A DNA stretch of 64,000 bases from Paracoccus sediminilitoris (GTDB taxonomy: Bacteria; Pseudomonadota; Alphaproteobacteria; Rhodobacterales; Rhodobacteraceae). A program made the translations under genes and the position numbers. The notes under the pieces were generated by a model. The model worked only from the letters and a program-made list of their open reading frames with translations. It searched no databases and had not been told where the DNA came from. Positions 44,132-56,300 of this stretch are shown here, piece by piece (the stretch's first letter is position 1; each line of letters begins with the position of its first letter). Location of the stretch: contig NZ_QJPK01000001.1 in NCBI RefSeq assembly GCF_003259195.1, forward strand, positions 558,001-622,000, written 5' to 3'.

Positions 44132-45004
44132 TCAAAGCGCCTCGGCGCCCGAAATGATTTCGATGAGTTCCTTGGTGATCGCGGCCTGACGGGTCCGGTT
44201 GTATTCGGTCGTCAGTCGGTCGATCATGTCGCCCGCGTTGCGCGTGGCGTTGTCCATGGCACTCATCCGCGCGCCCTGCTCGGACGCTGCATTTTCCAGA
44301 AGCGCCGCGAAGATCTGCGTCGCCACCGACCGCGGCAGAAGCTCGGCCAGCAGGGCCTCTTCTCCGGGCTCATAGTCGTAAAGCGCATTCGCGGCGGGGG
44401 CACTTTCGGGCGCCTCGGCCGGGATCACCCGCTTGGCGGTCGGGATCTGGCTGATCACCGATTCGAAGCGGTTGTAGAAGATCGTCGCCACGTCGAAATC
44501 GCCGCCGTCAAAACGCGACAGCACTTCGTCGGTGATCTGGCGCGCGTTCTCATAGCCGATGCGCTTGACCTCGGACAGATCGACGTGATGCACGAACAGG
44601 CTGCCGTATTCACGCTTCAGCTGTTCGCGGCCCTTCTTGCCGACGGTCAGGATGGACACTTCCTTGCCCTGACCCCGCAGACGTTCGGCATGCTGGCGTG
44701 CCAGCTTGACGATCGAACTGTTGAAGCCGCCGGCAAGGCCGCGTTCCGCCGTCATGACCACAAGCAGGTGGCGCTTGTCGTCACCCGTTCCGGCCAGCAG
44801 GCGCGGTGCGCCGGCCTGATCCGCGGCATTCGCGGTCAGTCCGGCCATCACTGCGGCCATGCGGTCGGCGTAGGGGCGGGCAGCCTCCGCAGCGTCCTGC
44901 GCACGGCGCAGTTTCGCTGCGGCGACCATCTGCATCGCCTTGGTGATCTTCCGCGTGTTCTTGACGCTTCCGATCCGGTTCTTGAGATCCTTGAGACTGG
45001 GCAT
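44132..45004 (-). CDS. atpG: F1F0 ATP synthase gamma subunit
   Basis: Central rotor shaft of F1, 290 aa. The N-terminal helix [20 protein letters not shown] and [16 protein letters not shown] matches the conserved coiled-coil strand, and the C-terminal helix partner is [20 protein letters not shown]. The central Rossmann-like domain contains [20 protein letters not shown]. The gene is 10 bp after atpA. The size and motifs are standard. Confidence 0.97.
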   Translation of the reverse strand: MPSLKDLKNRIGSVKNTRKITKAMQMVAAAKLRRAQDAAEAARPYADRMAAVMAGLTANAADQAGAPRLLAGTGDDKRHLLVVMTAERGLAGGFNSSIVKLARQHAERLRGQGKEVSILTVGKKGREQLKREYGSLFVHHVDLSEVKRIGYENARQITDEVLSRFDGGDFDVATIFYNRFESVISQIPTAKRVIPAEAPESAPAANALYDYEPGEEALLAELLPRSVATQIFAALLENAASEQGARMSAMDNATRNAGDMIDRLTTEYNRTRQAAITKELIEIISGAEAL

Positions 45005-45014
45005 CTATCCCCCC

Positions 45015-46549
<1,535 letters not shown>

Positions 46550-46550
<1 letters not shown>

Positions 46551-47116
46551 TATCCGACCTCTTTCATGACATTCTGCAGGGAAGTGAGCTTCGAGCGGAC
46601 CGAACTGTCGATCATCTTCGAGCCCAACTTGACAATCATGCCGCCGATGAGGGTCTCATCGACGCGCGTGTTCAGCTTGACCTTCTTGCCGGTCTTCTCG
46701 GCCAGGGTCGTCTTCAGACGCTCCAGCTGCGCATCGTCCAGCGCGACGGCGCTGGTGACGTCGGCCGTCATCTCTCCGCGATGCTCCGCAATCATCTGCG
46801 TCAGCGCGTGGATCAGTTGTGGCAGCACGAACAGGCGACGGTTCGTCGCCATCAGCTGCAGCGTGTTCTTCAGGACCACCGACAGGCCCATCTTGTCGGC
46901 AATGGCGACGATCGCCCGGACCTGCTGGTCGCGCGAATAGATCGGGCTGCTGATCAGATCACGCAGCTCGGCGCTGTCGTTCAGCGCGGCATCCAGATCG
47001 GCGGTCTGCTGGGCCAGGGCATCCAGCCCCCCATCGTCCTTCGTAATTTCGAAGACGGCCTGCGCATAGCGTCCGGCGATGCTCTGGGACATGGAAACAG
47101 AGTTGGCCACGGTCAT
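46550..47116 (-). CDS. atpH: F1F0 ATP synthase delta subunit
   Basis: Peripheral-stalk subunit (OSCP homologue) that ties F1 to the b subunits; 188 aa. N-terminal helical bundle: [20 protein letters not shown] (about 12-31). The C-terminal conserved segment is [20 protein letters not shown] and [11 protein letters not shown]. It is the first gene of the operon; F0 genes lie elsewhere, as is usual in alphaproteobacteria. ATG 47116 follows AAAGG; Met9 (47092) is an alternative. A 61-codon open frame overlaps its start by 4 bp but is probably spurious. Confidence 0.95.
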
Positions 47117-47225
47117 CCTTTACGTTTGCGCAAACCCCGTTGGCGGGCCGGATTTCCATCCGGTCTGTCACGGGGTGCGGGTCGCGGCGCACGGCTTATG
47201 GAGGGTCGTGCGCAAATCTGGGCCG

Positions 47226-47254
47226 TCTCTAGCAGGTCGTTCGGTGCGCGGCAA
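47226..47254 (-). promoter_or_regulatory. Candidate atpHAGDC promoter
   Basis: On the minus strand TTGCCG (47249-47254), 17-nt spacer, TAGAGA (47226-47231), giving a leader of about 103 nt. Matches are moderate. The rest of the 214-bp gap between atpH and the methyltransferase gene shows one small hairpin (CCGGATGGAAATCCGG at about 47146-47162) and nothing else. Confidence 0.38.
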
Positions 47255-47330
47255 CCTTCAAGCTCACGCATCCGTGCATCTTGGCGCGAAGATGCCACTG
47301 TGTCGCAGGCGGAACACCCGGCCTGTCGCC

Positions 47331-48158
47331 TCAGCCCTGCCCGCCTTGGTTTTTCACAATGACCTCAAGGCGATCGACCCGCGTTTCGGCCCCCGTGCGG
47401 GGCAGTCGGGCCACCGTCGGGCGGGGTCTGGCGACCCCGTCCAGGATCTCCAGCGGGCTGGGGACGTGGATCTTGACGCCAGGTCCCACCGGGGCGCGGG
47501 TCTGCTTGGACAGTTCGACCAGAATCACGCCTGCGACCAGCACGCGGCTGATCCGCGCGCCCGTGCGTTCCCAGAATTGCGCGCTGCGCAGCCAGAACCG
47601 GCGATCCGAGGGCGGGATATAGATGGCCGATCCGCTCCATTCCGGCATCAGGCCGGCGGCGCGCATCTGTAATGTCAGCTGGCCTGTGGTATAGGACCGG
47701 CCAAAGCCGAAGGGCGTGCGGTCGGTCGCCGCCCACAGCCCCGCACGGTTCGGCACGATCATCATCATCCGCCCGCCCGGCCCCAGGCAGCGCCATGCCT
47801 CGGCCAGCAATTCGCGGGGATGCTCGCTGGTTTCCAGCCCATGCAGCATGACCAGGCGGTCGATGCTGCCGGTTTCGATCGGCCAGGCGGTCTCGTCGCA
47901 CAGGACGCTGTGATTGGGCATGGCCGCGGGCCAGGCCATCACGCCCTGCGGTCCGGGCATCAGGGCCGTCACCCGCCGCGCCCGCGACAGATAGGGCCGC
48001 AGCATCGGCGCCGCAAAGCCGAAGCCCGCGACCGTCATGCCGCTGCAACCTGCGGGAGACCACCGCGTTGTCAGGCGGTCGCGCAGGATTCGCTGCACGA
48101 CCCGCCCCAAGGACCGCTGGTAATAGAAGCGTCGCAGCTGGTGGATGTCATGGTGCAT
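47331..48158 (-). CDS. SAM-dependent methyltransferase (type 11)
   Basis: Class I methyltransferase of 275 aa. The start MHHDIHQLRRFYYQRSLGRV is followed by a degenerate SAM-binding motif I (TVAGFGFAAPMLRPYL, about 42-57). Motif II/III: DETAWPIETGSIDRLVMLHG (about 88-107) and the post-motif AWRCLGPGGRMMMIVPNRAG. The glycine-rich loop is shorter than in the canonical E/DxGxGxG motif, as seen in related alphaproteobacterial proteins next to gloB. The target molecule is unknown. It is divergent from gloB with 57 bp between the starts. Confidence 0.85.
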   Translation of the reverse strand: MHHDIHQLRRFYYQRSLGRVVQRILRDRLTTRWSPAGCSGMTVAGFGFAAPMLRPYLSRARRVTALMPGPQGVMAWPAAMPNHSVLCDETAWPIETGSIDRLVMLHGLETSEHPRELLAEAWRCLGPGGRMMMIVPNRAGLWAATDRTPFGFGRSYTTGQLTLQMRAAGLMPEWSGSAIYIPPSDRRFWLRSAQFWERTGARISRVLVAGVILVELSKQTRAPVGPGVKIHVPSPLEILDGVARPRPTVARLPRTGAETRVDRLEVIVKNQGGQG

Positions 48159-48215
48159 TGTGCGGGCGTCCGGCTTTTGTCAGGGTCAGGTGAACACACG
48201 CGAAGGGATTTGCCA

Positions 48216-48962
48216 ATGCCGCTGGAACTGGTCACGCTGCGCTGTCTGCGCGACAATTATGCCTATCTGCTGCACGGACCGGAAGGCACCATCCTGATCG
48301 ACGCCCCCGAGGCCATGCCGATCCTGACAGAACTGGAGGCCCGCGGCTGGGGGCTGGACGCGATCCTGCTGACCCATCACCATGACGACCATATCCAGGG
48401 TGTCGCGGCGATCGTCGCCAAGACTGGTGCCCAGGTCATCGGCGCGGCCGCCGACGCGCATCGCCTGCCGCATCTGGACCGCCAGGTCCGCCCCGGGGAA
48501 GATCTGGACCTGCTGGGCCAGCCGATCCGCGTCATCGATGTGTCGGGTCACACGGTCGGCCATGTGGCCTTCCATTTCCCGCAGACGGGCCATGCCTTCA
48601 CTGCCGACAGCCTGATGGCGATGGGCTGCGGACGCCTGTTCGAGGGCGATCCGGCGATGATGTGGGACAGCCTGACGCGGCTGGCCGCCCTGCCGGATGA
48701 TACGCTGATCTGTTCGGGCCATGATTACTGCGCAGCCAACGGTGCTTTCGCGCTGTCGGTCGACCCCGACAATGCCGACCTGCAGCAGCGCCTGTCCGAC
48801 ATCCAGGAATCGCGGACGCCTTGCGCACCGGCGACGCTGGCCTTGGAGAAGGCGACGAATCCCTTCCTGCGGGTCAATGCGCTCCGCGGGCCCTTGGGAA
48901 TGCAGGGATCGGACGATGCGCAGGTCTTTGCGCGGCTGCGTCAGATGAAGGACGAATTCTAA
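48216..48962 (+). CDS. gloB: Hydroxyacylglutathione hydrolase (glyoxalase II)
   Basis: Hydrolyses S-lactoylglutathione to lactate and glutathione, the second glyoxalase step in methylglyoxal detoxification. It is 248 aa. The metallo-beta-lactamase metal motif is THHHDDH (53-59), with further ligands in VSGHTVGHVAFHF, FTADSLMAMGCGRLFEG and CSGHDYCAANGAF. The C-terminal substrate-binding domain ends with NPFLRVNALRGPL. GAAGGG lies 8 nt before ATG 48216. The frame is open for 130 codons upstream, but that part is antisense to the methyltransferase gene. Confidence 0.96.
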   Translation: MPLELVTLRCLRDNYAYLLHGPEGTILIDAPEAMPILTELEARGWGLDAILLTHHHDDHIQGVAAIVAKTGAQVIGAAADAHRLPHLDRQVRPGEDLDLLGQPIRVIDVSGHTVGHVAFHFPQTGHAFTADSLMAMGCGRLFEGDPAMMWDSLTRLAALPDDTLICSGHDYCAANGAFALSVDPDNADLQQRLSDIQESRTPCAPATLALEKATNPFLRVNALRGPLGMQGSDDAQVFARLRQMKDEF

Positions 48963-49065
48963 GCCCATTGCCCTTCTGCGCCAAGACGGAATGACGCATG
49001 CCGGTCGCCGCGCTTGAAAAGAACGGACAGTGACATCACATCTGCCTCAACCGTGGGAAAAACTT

Positions 49066-49094
49066 GGCATCTTTTTCAAAAAGGGCTTGATGCC
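49066..49094. promoter_or_regulatory. Inverted repeat in the clpA upstream region
   Basis: GGCATC (49066-49071) and GATGCC (49089-49094) flank an inner CTTTTT/AAAAAG symmetry. A TTGATG with 17-nt spacing to AATCTT (about 49088-49116) overlaps its right arm as a weak promoter candidate. The 227-bp gap between gloB and clpA is locally AT-richer than its surroundings. No clpS gene is present in it. Confidence 0.35.
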
Positions 49095-49189
49095 GACCGG
49101 ATTCCACCAAATCTTAACTGTATCGTGACAGTCTGGGCCGGTGGGCCGCCTATGGGCCCATACCGCCAGCCGACTGACAGGAGACGATC

Positions 49190-51514
49190 GTGCCAAGTTT
49201 CTCGACCTCTTTGGAACAGGCGATTCACCAGGCTCTTGCGCTGGCGAACGAACATCGCCACGAACTTGCAACGCTGGAGCATCTGCTGCTGGCCCTGACC
49301 GAGGAACCCGAAGCGGTCAAGGTCATGCGGGCCTGCAACGTCGATCTGGACGAATTGCGGAAATCGCTGACCGAGTTCATCGAAGATGACCTGTCCACCC
49401 TGATCACCGACGTCGAAGGTTCGGAAGCCGTGCCGACGGCGGCATTCCAGCGCGTGATCCAGCGCGCGGCCATCCATGTCCAAAGTTCGGGCCGCCAAGA
49501 GGTGACGGGCGCCAACGTGCTGGTCGCGATCTTTGCAGAACGCGAATCCAACGCGGCCTATTTCCTGCAGGAACTGGACATGACCCGCTATGACGCGGTC
49601 AACTTCATCGCGCATGGCGTGGCGAAGAACCCGTCCTTCAACGAACCCCGCAAGGTGGCGGGATCGGATGATCCCATCGACCACGAAAAGGCCGAGGAAG
49701 CACCCGAGGCCAAGGATGAAACCGCCCTTGGCAAATATTGCGTTGACCTGAACGTCAAGTCGCGGAAGGGCGATGTCGATCCCTTGATCGGGCGCGATTC
49801 CGAGGTCGAGCGTGCCATTCAGGTCCTCTGCCGCCGCCGCAAGAACAACCCGCTGTTGGTGGGTGATCCGGGCGTGGGCAAGACGGCCATCGCCGAAGGC
49901 TTGGCGCTGAAGATCACGCGCGGGGAAATCCCCGACGTGCTGGCGGGCGCGACCATCTTTTCGCTGGACATGGGCGCCCTGCTGGCAGGCACCCGCTATC
50001 GTGGCGATTTCGAGGAACGCCTGAAGGCAGTCGTCAAGGAACTGGAAGCGCATCCCGATGCCATCCTGTTCATCGACGAGATCCACACTGTGATCGGTGC
50101 GGGCGCCACGTCGGGCGGGGCAATGGACGCCTCGAACCTGCTGAAGCCGGCATTGGCGGGTGGCAAGCTACGCTGCATGGGGTCGACCACCTACAAGGAA
50201 TATCGTCAGCATTTCGAAAAGGACCGCGCCCTGTCGCGCAGGTTCCAGAAGATCGACGTGAACGAGCCTTCGGTTCCAGATGCCATCAAGATCCTGATGG
50301 GCCTGAAGCCGCATTTCGAAAAGCACCACGATTTGCGCTATACCAATGATGCGATCAAGTCGGCGGTGGAACTGGCCGCGCGCTATATCAACGACCGCAA
50401 GCTGCCCGACAGCGCCATCGACATCATCGACGAAGCCGGTGCCGCCCAGCATCTGGTCGCCGAAAGCAAGCGCCGCAAGACCATCAGCCCCAAGGAGGTC
50501 GAAGCCGTCGTCGCCAAGATTGCCCGCATTCCCCCCAAGAATGTCAGCAAGAACGACGCCGAGGTCCTGCGCGACCTGGAAACCTCGCTCAAGCGGGTCG
50601 TCTTCGGGCAGGATACGGCCATCACCACGCTTTCCTCGGCCATCAAGCTGGCGCGGGCTGGCCTGCGCGAACCTGAAAAGCCCATCGGCAACTATCTGTT
50701 CGCCGGGCCCACGGGCGTTGGCAAGACCGAGGTCGCCAAACAGCTGGCATCGACCCTGGGGGTCGAGCTGATCCGCTTCGATATGTCGGAATACATGGAG
50801 AAGCACGCCGTTAGCCGCCTGATCGGCGCGCCTCCGGGCTATGTCGGTTTCGACCAGGGCGGTCTGTTGACCGATGGCGTCGATCAGCACCCCCATTGCG
50901 TGCTGTTGCTGGACGAGATCGAAAAAGCGCATCCGGATGTCTTCAACATCCTGCTGCAGATCATGGATGCGGGCCGTCTGACCGATCATAACGGTCGCAC
51001 GGTCGACTTCCGCAATGTGATCCTGATCATGACCTCGAACGCAGGGGCCGCCGATCAGGCCAAGGCTGCCATCGGCTTTGGTCGCGACCGCCGCGAGGGC
51101 GAGGATACCGCCGCAATCGAACGGACCTTCACGCCCGAGTTCCGCAACCGCTTGGATGCGATCATCAGCTTTGCCCCGCTTGGCCGCGAAGTCGTCATTC
51201 ACGTGGTCGAAAAGTTCATCCTGCAACTGGAAGCCCAGCTGATGGACCGCAACGTCCATATCGAGCTGACGCCCCAGGCCGCGGATTGGCTGGCGGAACG
51301 TGGCTACGACGACCGGATGGGCGCCCGCCCGCTTGGCCGCGTGATCCAGGAGCACATCAAGAAGCCGCTGGCCGAGGAACTGCTGTTCGGGCGCCTGACC
51401 AAGGGTGGCTTCGTCCGGGTCAAGATCGAGGACGACAAGCCCGTCTTCGACATCACCGGCCCCGAGGCGCCCCGCATCGGCAAGTCCAAGACGCCCTTGC
51501 TGACCGCCGAATGA
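49190..51514 (+). CDS. clpA: ATP-dependent Clp protease ATP-binding subunit ClpA
   Basis: AAA+ unfoldase that feeds substrates to ClpP; 774 aa, normal for ClpA. The N-domain (about 1-140) contains the ClpS-binding double helical repeat. AAA-1 has Walker A GDPGVGKT (225-232); AAA-2 has Walker A GPTGVGKT at about 506-513. The ClpP-binding loop lies in the [18 protein letters not shown] neighbourhood (an IGF-type tripeptide). It starts at GTG with CAGGAG upstream. The adaptor gene clpS, often just upstream, is absent here and must lie elsewhere. A strong terminator follows. Confidence 0.96.
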   Translation: MPSFSTSLEQAIHQALALANEHRHELATLEHLLLALTEEPEAVKVMRACNVDLDELRKSLTEFIEDDLSTLITDVEGSEAVPTAAFQRVIQRAAIHVQSSGRQEVTGANVLVAIFAERESNAAYFLQELDMTRYDAVNFIAHGVAKNPSFNEPRKVAGSDDPIDHEKAEEAPEAKDETALGKYCVDLNVKSRKGDVDPLIGRDSEVERAIQVLCRRRKNNPLLVGDPGVGKTAIAEGLALKITRGEIPDVLAGATIFSLDMGALLAGTRYRGDFEERLKAVVKELEAHPDAILFIDEIHTVIGAGATSGGAMDASNLLKPALAGGKLRCMGSTTYKEYRQHFEKDRALSRRFQKIDVNEPSVPDAIKILMGLKPHFEKHHDLRYTNDAIKSAVELAARYINDRKLPDSAIDIIDEAGAAQHLVAESKRRKTISPKEVEAVVAKIARIPPKNVSKNDAEVLRDLETSLKRVVFGQDTAITTLSSAIKLARAGLREPEKPIGNYLFAGPTGVGKTEVAKQLASTLGVELIRFDMSEYMEKHAVSRLIGAPPGYVGFDQGGLLTDGVDQHPHCVLLLDEIEKAHPDVFNILLQIMDAGRLTDHNGRTVDFRNVILIMTSNAGAADQAKAAIGFGRDRREGEDTAAIERTFTPEFRNRLDAIISFAPLGREVVIHVVEKFILQLEAQLMDRNVHIELTPQAADWLAERGYDDRMGARPLGRVIQEHIKKPLAEELLFGRLTKGGFVRVKIEDDKPVFDITGPEAPRIGKSKTPLLTAE

Positions 51515-51522
51515 ACCTGAAA

Positions 51523-51553
51523 CGCCCCGCCCCTCCAAAGGGCGGGGCGTTTT
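51523..51553 (+). terminator. Terminator of clpA
   Basis: CGCCCCGCCC (51523-51532) pairs with GGGCGGGGCG (51540-51549), followed by TTTT (51550-51553), 9 bp after the clpA stop. Confidence 0.88.
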
Positions 51554-51624
51554 CTATGCGACGTCTGCGACGGGTGGCAAAAGCGCGGGCGACCCCTTCG
51601 ATGGGGGTCGTCCGCGCTTCGCGT

Positions 51625-52260
51625 TCAGATCAGGCGCGCCGGGATCAATCCGCGCAGGGCATTGCCACAAAACAGGCGACCCTCGGTCAGATCCCCGGGC
51701 GTCAAGATCGCCTCACGCGCCAAGCCGCTGGCCAGCAGTTCGGCCCGCAGCACGCCGGGCAGCAGACCGCATGCGACCGGCGGGGTCAACATTTGCCCGT
51801 CGCGCAGCAGAAACAGGTTAGTGATGCTGCCTTCGCAGACCTGTCCTTCGCCATTCAGCAAAATGACCTCATCCGCCCCATCCGGCATTTCGGCCCGCGC
51901 CGCATCATAGACCCCACGGGCCGAGCTTTTGATGCCCAGCCAAGGATCCCCCGCCCGCAGCCGCTGACCAGCAATCGCGACCCGCCATTCCGATGGCGCT
52001 TCGGGTGCCGGCGCGTGGGTGACATTGATCGCCCCGCCCGCATCCACCACCATCCGAACGCGCAGGGCCTGCCCCTGCGGCAGCGACTGCAAGGCTGCAC
52101 TGGCCACATCGGCGTCGAAGGGAAAACCCACCGCCGCGCAGCCACGCTGCAGCCGCGCCAGATGCAGCGGCCAGCGCCGGATCGTTCCGTCGGGTTCGGC
52201 ACGCATGGTCTCGAACAGGGTCAGCCCTTCGGGGACAGGTCCAGGAATGCGGCTTTGCAC
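51625..52260 (-). CDS. pabC: Aminodeoxychorismate lyase-like class IV PLP enzyme
   Basis: Probably converts 4-amino-4-deoxychorismate to p-aminobenzoate and pyruvate in folate synthesis, judged by fold and by linkage to pabB. It is 211 aa. The PLP lysine lies in WLGIKSSARGVYDAAR, and the cofactor-phosphate region is GQVCEGSITNLFLLRDG. The start is inside pabB: GTG 52260 is chosen because GGAGG sits 7 nt upstream; ATG 52275 lies just before that Shine-Dalgarno. Overlap with pabB is 40 bp. Family homologues in Rhodobacteraceae are often only called aminotransferase class IV, so the symbol is tentative. Confidence 0.8.
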   Translation of the reverse strand: MQSRIPGPVPEGLTLFETMRAEPDGTIRRWPLHLARLQRGCAAVGFPFDADVASAALQSLPQGQALRVRMVVDAGGAINVTHAPAPEAPSEWRVAIAGQRLRAGDPWLGIKSSARGVYDAARAEMPDGADEVILLNGEGQVCEGSITNLFLLRDGQMLTPPVACGLLPGVLRAELLASGLAREAILTPGDLTEGRLFCGNALRGLIPARLI

Positions 52261-53348
52261 AGGGCTTCCTCCCATTCGGATCCGGTTTCGCTGTCGTGGA
52301 CGATGCCGCCGCCGACGTTCAGGCGCAACCGATCCGGCGCGATCATCCAAGGTGAGCGGATCGCCACGTTGAACCGCATCGGCCCCGCAGGGTCGATCCA
52401 GCCGATGGCCCCGCAATAGACCTCGCGCGCGGCGGCCTCCAGCTCGGCGATGATCTGCATCGACCGGATCTTGGGCGCACCGGTGATCGAGCCGCAGGGA
52501 AACAGCGCCCCCAGCACCTGCGCCAGCCCCACGCCGGGGGCTAGTTGCCCTTCAACGGTCGAGACCATCTGGTGCAGGGTCGCATATTCCTCGACGTGGA
52601 ACAGCTGCGGCACGCGCACGCTGCCGGGCAGGCAGATGCGGCTGATGTCGTTGCGCAGCAGATCGACGATCATCAGGTTCTCGGCACGGTTCTTTTCCGA
52701 TGCGGCCAGACCGGCGGCGGCGGCGGCATCTTCTGCCGGTGTCGCGCCGCGTGCGGCGGTGCCCTTCATGGGCTTCGTCCGGATGACGCCTTGGTCGTCG
52801 ATGGCAAAGAACAGCTCGGGGCTGCGGGACAGGACCTGCGGGCCGCCCAGATCGACGAAGGCCCCCTCGGGCACCGGCTGGCGCGCAGCCAAGGCGGCAT
52901 AGATCCGCAGGGGATCGCCCGTGACCCCGGCCTCCATCGGGAAGGTCAGGTTGATCTGATAGGTGTCGCCCGCCGCAATGTAATCATGCACGGCGGCGAT
53001 GGCGGCATCATATCGCACCCTGTCCCACAGCGGCCGCGCGGGACCGATGCTGACGCCTGCGGGATCGGGCAAGGGGTCGGCCGGACGGGGCCTGTCGTAA
53101 ACTCCCATCAGGATCAACGGCATCTGCCGGTCCCCAGGTATCAGCGGCGCCAGCCGCGGCGACATCGCATGTCCCAGCTCATAGGAGAGATAGCCCGCCA
53201 GCCACGCCCCCCGGTCCTTCGCGCTCTGCATCGCCGCCAGCGCCGGACCGACGCCTGCGATGCTGTCGGCGCGGATCACCGTCTGCGGGGCGATGAAATC
53301 GGTCGCGCCGCCAAGCGGGCCGTGGTCGAAGCGGACCTGGCCGTTCAC
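52221..53348 (-). CDS. pabB: Aminodeoxychorismate synthase component I
   Basis: Makes 4-amino-4-deoxychorismate from chorismate using ammonia from a glutaminase partner; 375 aa. Chorismate-binding blocks: GDTYQINLTFPM, RSPELFFAID, the MKGTAARG segment carrying the active-site lysine of PabB enzymes (family PIKGT), LMIVDLLRNDISRICLPGSV, and PCGSITGAPKIRSMQIIAEL. It starts at GTG 53348, overlapping the mfd stop by 4 bp (GTGA). No pabA glutaminase gene is nearby, so TrpG or a distant PabA must serve. Confidence 0.92.
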   Translation of the reverse strand: MNGQVRFDHGPLGGATDFIAPQTVIRADSIAGVGPALAAMQSAKDRGAWLAGYLSYELGHAMSPRLAPLIPGDRQMPLILMGVYDRPRPADPLPDPAGVSIGPARPLWDRVRYDAAIAAVHDYIAAGDTYQINLTFPMEAGVTGDPLRIYAALAARQPVPEGAFVDLGGPQVLSRSPELFFAIDDQGVIRTKPMKGTAARGATPAEDAAAAAGLAASEKNRAENLMIVDLLRNDISRICLPGSVRVPQLFHVEEYATLHQMVSTVEGQLAPGVGLAQVLGALFPCGSITGAPKIRSMQIIAELEAAAREVYCGAIGWIDPAGPMRFNVAIRSPWMIAPDRLRLNVGGGIVHDSETGSEWEEALCKAAFLDLSPKG

Positions 53349-56300
53349 TTGGCGGCCTTCGCCTTGGCGGCCAGATCGCGGGCGATGGCAAAGGCGCCCT
53401 TGATGCGGTCGGCGTCCGAGCTCCACGTACGACCCACGAAGATCTTGTTGTCGGTGACCTTGGCCTGCCCGTTCTGGTCAGTCAGGAATTCCACCAGCCC
53501 GGCTGGGTTCGGGAAGCGGTCCTGATGGAACTGGATCGTGGCGCCCTTCGGCCCCGCATCCAGCCGCGCGATATTGGCGCGCTTGGCCATCGCCTTGATG
53601 CGGATGACCAGCAGCAGGGTATTCACCTCGCGCGGAAGCGGCCCGAAACGGTCGATCAGCTCGGCGGCAAAGCCCTCCAGCTCGACCTTGGTGGTCAGTT
53701 CGGCCAGACGACGATAGAGGCCAAGCCGCACGTCCAGATCGGGGACGAAGTTTTCGGGAATGGTGACCGGCACGCCCAGGTTCAGCTGGGGTGCCCATTC
53801 GTCATCGGGGGTTCCCTCGATCTCGCCAGATTTCAGCTTGGCGATCGTTTCCTCCAGCATGGCCTGGTACAGCTCGAACCCGACCTCCTTGATGTGGCCG
53901 GACTGTTCCTCTCCCAGAAGGTTGCCCGCGCCGCGCAGGTCCAGGTCCTGGCTGGCCAGGTTGAACCCCGCCCCCAGGCTGTCGATGGACCCGAGGAATT
54001 TCAGCCGCCGCATGGCCTGCGGGGTCAGCGGGCTGCGCGGTTTCGTCGTCAGATAGCAATAGGCGCGGGTCTTGGACCGCCCGACCCGACCCCGGATCTG
54101 ATAAAGCTGTGACAGGCCGAACATGTCGGACCGCCAGACGACCATGGTATTGGCCGTCGGGATGTCCAACCCGCTTTCCACGATGGTCGTGGCGACCAGC
54201 ACATCGTGGCTGCCGTCGTAAAACGCGTTCATCCGCTGATCCAGATCGCCCGCCGCCAGCTGGCCATGGGCGACGATATAGGTGACCTCGGGCATGTTCT
54301 CGGTCAGCCAATGTTCGACATCGGGCAGATCGGTCAGGCGCGGCACGACGAAGAAGCTTTGCCCGCCCCGATATTTCTCGCGCAGCAGGGCCTCGCGGAT
54401 CGAGACGCTGTCGAATTCGCTGACATAGGTGCGGATAGCCAGGCGATCGACGGGGGGCGTGCCGATCACCGACAGGTCGCGCACGCCGGTCAGCGACAGC
54501 TGCAGGGTGCGCGGGATGGGTGTGGCGGTCAGCGTCAGGACATGGATGTCGCTGCGCAGTTCCTTCAGGCGTTCCTTATGCGCGACGCCGAAGTGCTGCT
54601 CCTCATCGACGACCAGCAGGCCCAGGTTCTTGAAGCGCACCTGTTTGGCCAGAACCGCATGGGTGCCCACGACGATATCGACGCTGCCATCGGCCAGACC
54701 GGCTCGGGTGGCGCTGGCATCCTTGGCGCTGACGAAACGCGACAGGGGGCGGACATTGATGGCCGTGCCGCGGAAACGTTCGGCAAAGCTGCGGTAATGC
54801 TGGCGGGCCAACAGGGTCGTCGGCGCCACGACCGCGACCTGCATCCCCTGGCTGGCGGCGATGAAGGCGGCACGCATGGCGACCTCGGTCTTGCCAAAGC
54901 CCACATCGCCTACGACCAGACGGTCCATCGGGCGACCTGCGGCCAGATCCTCCTGCACATCCTCGATGGCGGCGGCCTGGTCGTCCGTCTCGCTATAGGG
55001 GAAGCGGGCGGCGAATTGCTGCCATTCGTGCTCCTCGGGCTCCAGCACGGGGGCGGGGCGCAACAGGCGTTCGGCGGCGATGCGCATCAGCTTGTCGGCG
55101 ATCAGCTTGATGCGTTCCTTGAGCCGCGCCTTGCGGGCCTGCCATGCCCCACCACCCAGCTTGTCCAGCAGGCCTTCCTCGTGGCCATAGCGCGACAGCA
55201 ATTCGATGTTTTCCACCGGCAGATACAGCCGGTCGCCGCCCGCATATTCAAGCGCCACGCAGTCATGCGGCACACCGGCGGCGGTGATCGTCTCGATCCC
55301 GGTATAGCGCCCGATGCCGTGTTCGACATGGACGATCAGATCCCCCGGCGACAGGGTCTGGGTGTCCTTCAGGAAATTGTCGGCCTTGCGGCGCTTCTTG
55401 GCGCCCCGGATCATCCGGTCGCCCAGCACGTCCTGTTCGGAAATCACCGCGATGTCGCCAAGCGCCTGTCCCTTGGCGACGAAGCCTTCGTCCAGCGGCC
55501 AGACAGTCAGGCCCAAGGCGCCCTTGCGGTCGGGCAGGTCGCGCAGATCGCCGATGGTCAGGGCATCGGTCAGGCCTTCGTCCTTCAGCAACCCGGCCAG
55601 CCGTTCGCGCGCCCCGTCCGAAAAGCTGGCCAGCACCACGCGGTGATCCTTGCGCAGCGCCTTGACGTGATCGGCCAGCGCGCCGAACAGGTTGATCGAT
55701 TCCGCCTGGCGTTCGGGGGCGAAATTGCGCCCAGCCCGGCCGCCCGCATCCAGCACGCCCGGTCCGGGGGGCTGGTTCAGGACCGACAGGCGCAGCACCC
55801 GATGGGGCGACAGCCATTCGTTCCATTCGGCATCCGTGGGGAACATCGCGTCCGGCGGCACGGGCTTGTAGACGGTATCGCTGCGACCCTTGGCCTTCAT
55901 GGCGGCGCAGCGGGCCTCGAACTGTTCGCGGATCATCGTGCGGCGGGCGTCGATGACCTGGCCTACGTGATCGTCCAGCACGACCGAGGCACCGGGCATG
56001 TAATCGAACAGGCTTTCCATCCGGTCATGGAACCAAGGCAGCCAATGTTCCATGCCGCTGGTCTTGGCCCCAGCGCTGACACTTTCATAAAGGGGGTCGT
56101 TGGTGCCCAGCCCGTATTCGGCGCGATAATTCTGGCGGAAACGGGTGATGGCGTCCTCATCCAGGATCACCTCGGACATGGGGGCCAACTCGATGCGGGT
56201 CAGCTTTTCGGTGGTGCGCTGCGTGACCGCGTCGAAACGCCGCGCGCCGTCCAGCACGTCGCCGAACAGGTCCAGCCGGATCGGGCCGCTTTCACCGGGC

